From Strigamia acuminata (lineage: Eukaryota > Arthropoda > Chilopoda > Geophilomorpha > Linotaeniidae): a stretch of DNA of 64,000 nucleotides. This document shows, in pieces, positions 58,230 to 64,000 of the stretch. The notes below the pieces were generated by a model, which saw only the letters and a program-made list of their open reading frames with translations, did not search any database and had not been told where the DNA came from. Position 1 is the stretch's first letter. Each line of letters starts with the position of its first letter. The stretch is taken from assembly GCA_949358305.1 (NCBI GenBank), contig OX442317.1:6514186-6578185 (forward strand), read 5' to 3'. Position numbers and translations under genes: made by a program.

Positions 58230-60313
58230 GTAGGATTTTTATTTATTTATTTATTTATTTGTTTGGTTGTTTTTTTCGGGGATTTTTATTTTGGGGGAAT
58301 TAAAAGAATTAAAAAAAAAATACTTTTGTTTATTTTCGTCTTTGAAGTTGGATTGGGTTTAAAGAAGAGGCGCCAATTTTTTGTTTTTATTTTTTTTTTA
58401 TTTGTATTCCGTTGATGTAGTGATAAGGCAGTTGAGTTGACATGCAATGTTTGGCGAAAGGGAAGGGATTTCTTTCCGTTTTTTTTTGGATTTTTTTTTC
58501 TTGTGCTTTAGGATTCAAAATGATGGTTGAACTTTAAATTGCAAATTTTTTATCTCGAGTTTACAGCGTGAAAAATCGACAAAATGTCCGCTGTTAGTGT
58601 AACCATACAAAGTTAACAACTGTGAAAGCGAAACCATGGGGTGTATGGTCGAGCTTTTGGTCAATTATAACCGTACGTGCATTGTTTATGTCACTAAAGT
58701 GGCGAGTAATTCGAATTGTTTTTACCATAATTAAATATTTGTCAGTTTTTGGGCAGATTTTTTTAAGTTGGTTTTTGGGGATTGTGGGATGTGGTAATGT
58801 ATTAATTATGAATCAGTTCGGATGGAAATTAAACACGCAAATGGCGGAACAATGTGCAAGACACTCCGCAGAGTAGATGAAATTATGAAATTTTTGGGTT
58901 AAAAAAGGTTTAGTTGGATCCACAAATTAGAGATTTTTTTTTAAAAAAAAAAAATGGATTTTTACGTCAAGGTTTTTCTATATATTGAATGAGCGATACC
59001 CTACTAAGTTTAAAACTTATAATCTTGGCTGAAATCACTCTTCACTTTCTTATGACGTCTAAAACCGGAAATAGAACATTCTCGACCGGAAATAATACTT
59101 CAAGCCTTACGTCTAAAGAAAAAAAAGCTGAATTTTTTTTTTATTTTCTTTTTGTCTTTTTTTTTAAAAAAAAAAAAAACTGAAAAAAAGAAATTTTATT
59201 ATATATATATATTTTTTTTTTAAAAAAAAGAAAAATGATGATTAAGATCTCGAATTTTGGTTATTCAGATCCCGGATCCCAGAATACATTTTTAGCCAAT
59301 CTCAATGATTCCATAGGAAAAATTGAATTGCGGCTTTGAGTTTCCTTTCCAAAATACGTTTTTTGCACCGTGTACCAGTTCTCTTTGACGTTTGTCACTA
59401 TTTCTATCAGAAGGTTACATAGACTTCTTTTTCCCGCTACCTTTAAATACGAAAAAAAAAATGTATAGTTGTGCCAATCATTGTTAAAAGCAAAAAAAAG
59501 GACGGATATTCTCCTTCTAAAGCCATATACCTGCCAATTTTTTTCTTCTATTGGCTACAGTTTATTTTTAGAGGCACGAGATGGTCTTTTCTTTTCCAAC
59601 TTTAAGTGACTTGAGTGGGCAGTCGGTAGGCAACTATGGAATGAAAACAAGTGATTTATTTGTGGAGTGTGTGGCGACTTTTTCTCCAGTGTTTCTTTGA
59701 AATCCTTTAAAGGAAATAAAGGAAATAAAAGGTTTGGATTTCTATTTCGAGAAGGGGAAAAAACAGCTTATTAGTGTCTAATTAATTAAGGGTATTAGGG
59801 GCCTAGTGGGATAAAAAAAAGTCGCAAGTTTTCATTTTTATTTCCAAATAGGTGAAGTTTAGTGCAACGCAGTGAAGCCGAGCTATTTTAAAAACGGGTT
59901 GGTTAGTGCGTTTAATTGTTATTTAAAACTGTTTTGTTTGTTTGTTGTTTTATTTGATGGATTGGAATTGTTGTGATGCAACTTTAAAATTGAGGGCTGA
60001 ATGGAAATTGTGGTTAATTTTTTTTTTTTTTTTTTTTTGTGTGGAGACATCTCTTTCTATCGATTGTATTCATCACCGTAAACTTATTCAAACATCATCA
60101 ATAAAAATTGACCCAGAAGATGCGAATATCATTAAAGGGAGCCGCCGATTCGAATATTCATCGAGAAGATTAATAAAAAGCTTGATTTTTATAGGGTTTT
60201 ATGCAGATTTTAATCAAATTTAAACGATTTGAACCACTCGCATTAAAGACGCTGCGACAGTAAAATGGCACGAAGCGGGGTTTGTATTTTTCTGGTTAAT
60301 TTATATTTGCAAT
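58230..60313 (+). other. Probable first intron, left part
   Basis: AT-rich, with long T and A homopolymers (for example 58,930-58,955, 59,140-59,230 and 60,018-60,040) and no supported exon. A short 5' intron segment before the BEL/Pao insertion is the simplest reading. Confidence 0.4.
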
Positions 60314-60770
60314 TGTAAGTTGTAGACTTGAATGTACATTGTGCAACTCATAATATCACATGTTATGTGGATTATCAATAATTTAGGGTTAGTAAAGCTC
60401 GCAACATTTGAGCATTGATCTGTGGATGGAAATCTGACCAGCGTGTGAAAACTGGCGTTGTTAGAAGTAACAAGGTCGCACGAGTTCGAGGGAAAGAGCA
60501 CGGCGCAGCACAGAGAAGCCAACCTGCAGGAGGTGTTTTTGAGTGATATTGGATGACGCGTGACCGGAAGTGCTGTAAAAGTGTCATAAATTATCTTGTT
60601 TCACCCTTTGTTCCCCTGAATTTGTACTTGTGACCCCCAGAAATTACAATAAACTTGTTCTTAACCCAAAAAAGACATGCTTTATTTCGAGAATTCATAA
60701 AAGTTAGAAAAGTAGTAAATTTACACAGTTTTAGTCAAAATTAGTTACAAATCGACTTTGCGAATCTTCA
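60314..60770 (+). repeat. Putative 5' LTR of BEL/Pao element
   Basis: The region ends CTTCA at 60770, two bases before the primer binding site, which fits an LTR ending in CA. Candidate starts are TGTAAG (60314) or TGAATG (60329, inverted to the TTCA end). AATAAA at 60648-60653 is a likely polyadenylation signal. A TTGTTA-GAAG-TAACAA hairpin lies near 60,453. The 3' LTR is outside the window, so the exact start and the target duplication cannot be verified. Confidence 0.55.
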
Positions 60771-60772
60771 AA

Positions 60773-60790
60773 TGGTGCCGAAACCCGGGA
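60773..60790 (+). other. Primer binding site of BEL/Pao element
   Basis: TGGTGCCGAAACCCGGGA starts with TGG, the complement of a tRNA CCA end, and has the form typical of retroelement primer sites. It lies 82 nt before the Gag-Pol ATG. The tRNA species is not identified. Confidence 0.75.
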
Positions 60791-60871
60791 AAATCAGTGA
60801 ATCCGGACAGAAATAAGTAGAAAACAGCATCGTAAAGCCGACCACGCCGAATTTTGACCGAAAATTTCAAA

Positions 60872-63800
60872 ATGGACGCCCTTGATCGTTTGCGCGCTCA
60901 ACAAGCCACGTCCAGAGAAGGAGCCAAGCGGTTATGTAATGCGGTACTCGTCGAATTAGCCAACGTTGCTCCAGAAATCCTCGCGTTGAAACGATTAAAA
61001 AACCAGTTGTTAGCAAAGAGTGAACAATTGACAGCGCTCGACGATAAGATATCGCCGATGATTGTTACGCGTGCGGATTTGGAGAAAGAAGAAAGCGACA
61101 ACGAAGATTTCCGTGAGTTGATAATCGACTCTCTTACCGATATTGAAGTCAAATTGGAAGAACTTTTACGGCCACCAGCACCAGTTATACCCCCAGCGAT
61201 TCCAATCGGCGGCAGCACCACGAGCAACTCAGGCGAAGGGACAATAAAGCTGCCAAAGTTAGTAATGCGGAATTTCAGCGGGAATCCTGTTGAGTGGTCA
61301 AAGTTTTGGTCCAATTTCGAGTTGAGTGTCCACGGCAACGGTTCACTTACAGCAAAAGCCAAATTCGTATATTTGAACTCAGTTCTCGAAGGTACTGCAG
61401 CAACAGTTGTTCATGGTCTCAAAATCAGCGATGAGAACTATGAAACTGCAGTGACTTTACTTCAAAATCGATTTGGGCGAAAAGAAGTCATCGTGAACGC
61501 TCACATTCAGACTTTGATGAAACTTAAACCAGTAAAACGAGTTAGCGACCTCGTTGAGTTGCGTAGACTCTACGACACGTGCGAATTGCATATTCGAAGT
61601 CTCGAGACTGAAGAAATCGATACAGCCACGTTTGGAATTGTATTGTGTCCATTGATACGAAATGCGGTGCCTGACGTTATTGCACTTGATTTTGCACGCA
61701 AAAATAAAGAAAACACTCACGATATGAAACTGTTTTTGGAGTTTTTCAGAGCCGAACTGGAGTTACGAGAAGAACACGTAGCCGTGAGCGACCAGACAGA
61801 GAAACCAGCCGCCAAGACGTTCGTCGACTACAAGAAGCCGACGCGTAACGACAAAATAGCCTCAGCCAATGCATTGACTACCAACGTTTCATCATCCAGT
61901 TGCGTATTCTGCGACGATGCGTCGCACAAGAAAGAAGATTGTCCGCTCAACATTCCAGATCGATTGAAGCGGTGCATGACGAAACGAACGTGTTTTAGAT
62001 GTTTGGGCAGCAAACATATGGCACGCAGCTGTCCCCAGAAAGAGAAGTGTGTGAACTGCGAGCGGTTCCACCATATCCTGTTGTGCGAGACACCGACTAC
62101 CAAGCCAGAGACCGTTCTTGTGTCGACGTTGACAGCAGCAGCAATTACAGCAGAGAACACTGACTTATTTTTGCAAGTATTAATGACAAATGTGGAATCC
62201 AACTGTAAAACCAAGGCGGTGCAGTGCATGTTTGATGGCGGAAGCCACAGATCGTTTATTAGCCAGAAACTAGTGAATGAACTCGATGCCCAAGTAGTGG
62301 GAAAGCAGAACATGCAGATTTCTAGTTTTGGCGATTCCAAAACTGAAAGCGTTTGTCGTCGTCGCGTAAAAGTGACTTTGCGAAATATAACTGATACTAA
62401 TAAATTTATTGATCTAGAATTAATTGAAGTACCAAGAATAACTCACTCGGTCGCGAGGCAGTCAGGACCAAACGTGCGCGAGATGTTGCGCAAACACAAG
62501 ATCGCGTTAAACATCGACCAGATGTCGACCCAGCAAGACGAGGTGGCAATTTTAATTGGAGCGGACCACTTTTGGCGTATCGTAACAGGCGAATCAAAAC
62601 GTTTAGATGAGGGATTGATGTGTCTTCACACGTCTCTCGGTTGGACAATCCACGGCGCGATCAGAAGCCAAGATGAAACGGTTAGACAGTCAGCAACCCA
62701 CGTGAATCTTGTGCAGTACGAAGACCGACTCGACCACCTTCTTCAACGTTTTTGGGAGTTGGAAGCAGTAGGCATCCCCCACGAAACTCTCACCAGCGCC
62801 CAGGACGAAGATGATCAAGCAGTAGCAAAATTTAAAGAGTCCATCAACTGGACGGGTGAGCGGTACGAGGTGCGACTGCCTTGGTTGCTGGACAAATCAG
62901 AGTTGGACAGCAACTATCAAATTGCACTTAAGAGACTGTGGAATCTTGTTCGCAAGTTTAAACAAAATCCGGACTTGTACCACCGCTATAAGAAGGTTCT
63001 GGACGACCAGAAAATCGCTGGAATAATCGAAACGGCCCCAGAAGTAGCCAACCAGACTGGGTGTTACTACCTCCCACATCGACCAGTAATTCGAGAGCGG
63101 AGAAGCACCACAAAATTGCGCATAGTCTACGACGCCTCGTCGCACGCGCAGAAGAGTCGCTCTCTCAACGACTGCCTGTTTACAGGGCCGAATCTCCTTC
63201 CAGAATTAATCAATGCCCTTTTATTTTTCAGACAATTCATTGTGGCATTGATTGGAGACATTAAACAAGCGTTTCATCAAATTTTGCTGGCGTTAGCTGA
63301 CCGAGATGCGGTGAGGTTTCTGTGGATCGCGGATGGATGGGACGTTGAAGGACCAATCGTGTTGGAGATTCTCCGACAAACCAGAGTCCTATTTGGAGCA
63401 TCTCCAAGTCCCTATCTCTTGAACGGAACGATACAACACCATCTCGAACAATATGCAGATCGTTTTCCCGAATTAATTATGAAATTGTTAAAGAGATTTT
63501 ATGTTGATGACTTTTTGAACAGTGAAAAGACAACAACAGAAGCCATTGATGTCTACAAGAAGACGTCAACCATCATGCTCGAAGCCAATATGGAGCTGGT
63601 GAAATGGTACAGCAATTCCCCAGTGCTACGAGAGCAATTTGCTGCTGACCATCCAACTGCAACGTTCGAGGATGAGCAAAAAGTGTTGGGGTTAAAGTGG
63701 AACGGCGTTAGAGACGATTTATCACTGGAACTCGAGGATGTGAGGGCAACTTTAGAGCGTGATTCGAACACTAAACGTCAGGTTATTCAGTTGGTTGCAC

Positions 63801-64000
63801 AGATATTCGATCCTTTAGGATTTGCTTCGCCGTTTACAGTTTCAGGAAAGCTGTTTTTCCAGCAGTTGTGGAAGTTGCAGATTGGGTGGGACAATCGTGT
63901 CCCCCTCGAACTTATCGAACAATGGGAGAAATGGAAAGTGCAGTTGCCATTGTTAGAACATATTCGCGTGCCACGGCATTTTGGCTTGGATGCAGACCTG
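60872..64000 (+). CDS. gag-pol: BEL/Pao retrotransposon Gag-Pol (N-terminal 1,043 codons, runs off window)
   Basis: The frame is open from ATG 60872 to the window end with no stop. An N-terminal Gag region with a BEL-type block (about residues 128-295, LPKLVMRNFSGNPVEWSKFW...) is followed by three zinc knuckles at residues 344-357 and 374-387 (CX2CX4HX4C) and 393-405 (CX2CX3HX4C). A retropepsin-like site, FDGGSHRSFI, has D at residue 455. Reverse transcriptase follows with GDIKQAFHQI (D796), FGASPSPYLL and YVDD at 877-880. RNase H and integrase should lie beyond the window. The protease motif has DGG where most families have DSG or DTG. The uninterrupted frame suggests a young, possibly active copy. 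It is on the same strand as the signal-peptide exon at 58130. Confidence 0.95.
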   Translation, partial: MDALDRLRAQQATSREGAKRLCNAVLVELANVAPEILALKRLKNQLLAKSEQLTALDDKISPMIVTRADLEKEESDNEDFRELIIDSLTDIEVKLEELLRPPAPVIPPAIPIGGSTTSNSGEGTIKLPKLVMRNFSGNPVEWSKFWSNFELSVHGNGSLTAKAKFVYLNSVLEGTAATVVHGLKISDENYETAVTLLQNRFGRKEVIVNAHIQTLMKLKPVKRVSDLVELRRLYDTCELHIRSLETEEIDTATFGIVLCPLIRNAVPDVIALDFARKNKENTHDMKLFLEFFRAELELREEHVAVSDQTEKPAAKTFVDYKKPTRNDKIASANALTTNVSSSSCVFCDDASHKKEDCPLNIPDRLKRCMTKRTCFRCLGSKHMARSCPQKEKCVNCERFHHILLCETPTTKPETVLVSTLTAAAITAENTDLFLQVLMTNVESNCKTKAVQCMFDGGSHRSFISQKLVNELDAQVVGKQNMQISSFGDSKTESVCRRRVKVTLRNITDTNKFIDLELIEVPRITHSVARQSGPNVREMLRKHKIALNIDQMSTQQDEVAILIGADHFWRIVTGESKRLDEGLMCLHTSLGWTIHGAIRSQDETVRQSATHVNLVQYEDRLDHLLQRFWELEAVGIPHETLTSAQDEDDQAVAKFKESINWTGERYEVRLPWLLDKSELDSNYQIALKRLWNLVRKFKQNPDLYHRYKKVLDDQKIAGIIETAPEVANQTGCYYLPHRPVIRERRSTTKLRIVYDASSHAQKSRSLNDCLFTGPNLLPELINALLFFRQFIVALIGDIKQAFHQILLALADRDAVRFLWIADGWDVEGPIVLEILRQTRVLFGASPSPYLLNGTIQHHLEQYADRFPELIMKLLKRFYVDDFLNSEKTTTEAIDVYKKTSTIMLEANMELVKWYSNSPVLREQFAADHPTATFEDEQKVLGLKWNGVRDDLSLELEDVRATLERDSNTKRQVIQLVAQIFDPLGFASPFTVSGKLFFQQLWKLQIGWDNRVPLELIEQWEKWKVQLPLLEHIRVPRHFGLDADL

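Noticed and set aside
60898-63771. Several antisense frames of 60-170 codons in the BEL/Pao region
   Set aside because: The plus-strand frame is continuous and full of diagnostic motifs; the antisense frames are by-products of its codon use.

Overview
The window looks like AT-rich nuclear DNA from an invertebrate animal, most likely an arthropod. The evidence is a BEL/Pao retrotransposon, a Ty3/gypsy-like retrotransposon, 5S-rRNA-derived SINE copies, many hAT, pogo and mariner-type MITEs, long stretches without coding sequence, and eukaryotic splice signals. No bacterial operon, ribosome binding site or CRISPR array is present. The species cannot be named from the sequence.

Left part (1-11,150). 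The window opens inside a Ty3/gypsy-like element. The end of gag (2-184) is followed by pol in the -1 frame (178-4437), joined by a textbook -1 frameshift signal: an A AAA AAC slippery site, a 7-nt spacer and a GC stem. Pol carries protease, reverse transcriptase, RNase H, integrase and a GPY/F-like end. Downstream on the same strand, in the position where an env gene would sit, is an unrecognised ORF (exon 2 at 5627-7566). It has no signal peptide or membrane segment, but it has a duplicated 32-residue motif and three CxxC pairs. It lacks a sensible ATG of its own. A tiny upstream exon (ATG AGT G, 4975-4981) followed by a GT donor joins it in frame across a 645-nt intron. The noncoding DNA on both sides of this ORF is packed with short perfect hairpins. 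At least twenty of them have exactly six unpaired bases, and the same hexaloops (CGGAAA, CTCACA/C, CGCAAC) recur on unrelated stems. I do not recognise this pattern, and it is the best candidate here for something undescribed.

Middle part (11,150-57,700). No convincing host coding exon is visible. The region holds scattered small transposable elements. These include a hAT MITE nested in a pogo-like element (26.5-27.0 kb, with a perfect 8-bp duplication), a stack of four nested elements (31.9-32.9 kb), a mariner-type family with GGTGCATTCA ends, two 5S-derived SINE copies, a likely tRNA-derived SINE, piggyBac-like repeats, and two related minisatellites in opposite orientation (17.9 and 36.4-36.9 kb).

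Right part (57,700-64,000). A GC-richer promoter/5'UTR leads to a first coding exon (58,130-58,229) encoding a signal peptide and ending at a GT donor. It belongs to a secreted or membrane protein whose remaining exons lie beyond the window. A BEL/Pao element (LTR about 60,314-60,770, primer site 60,773-60,790, open Gag-Pol frame 60,872-64,000) sits downstream in the same orientation, probably inside the first intron of that gene.
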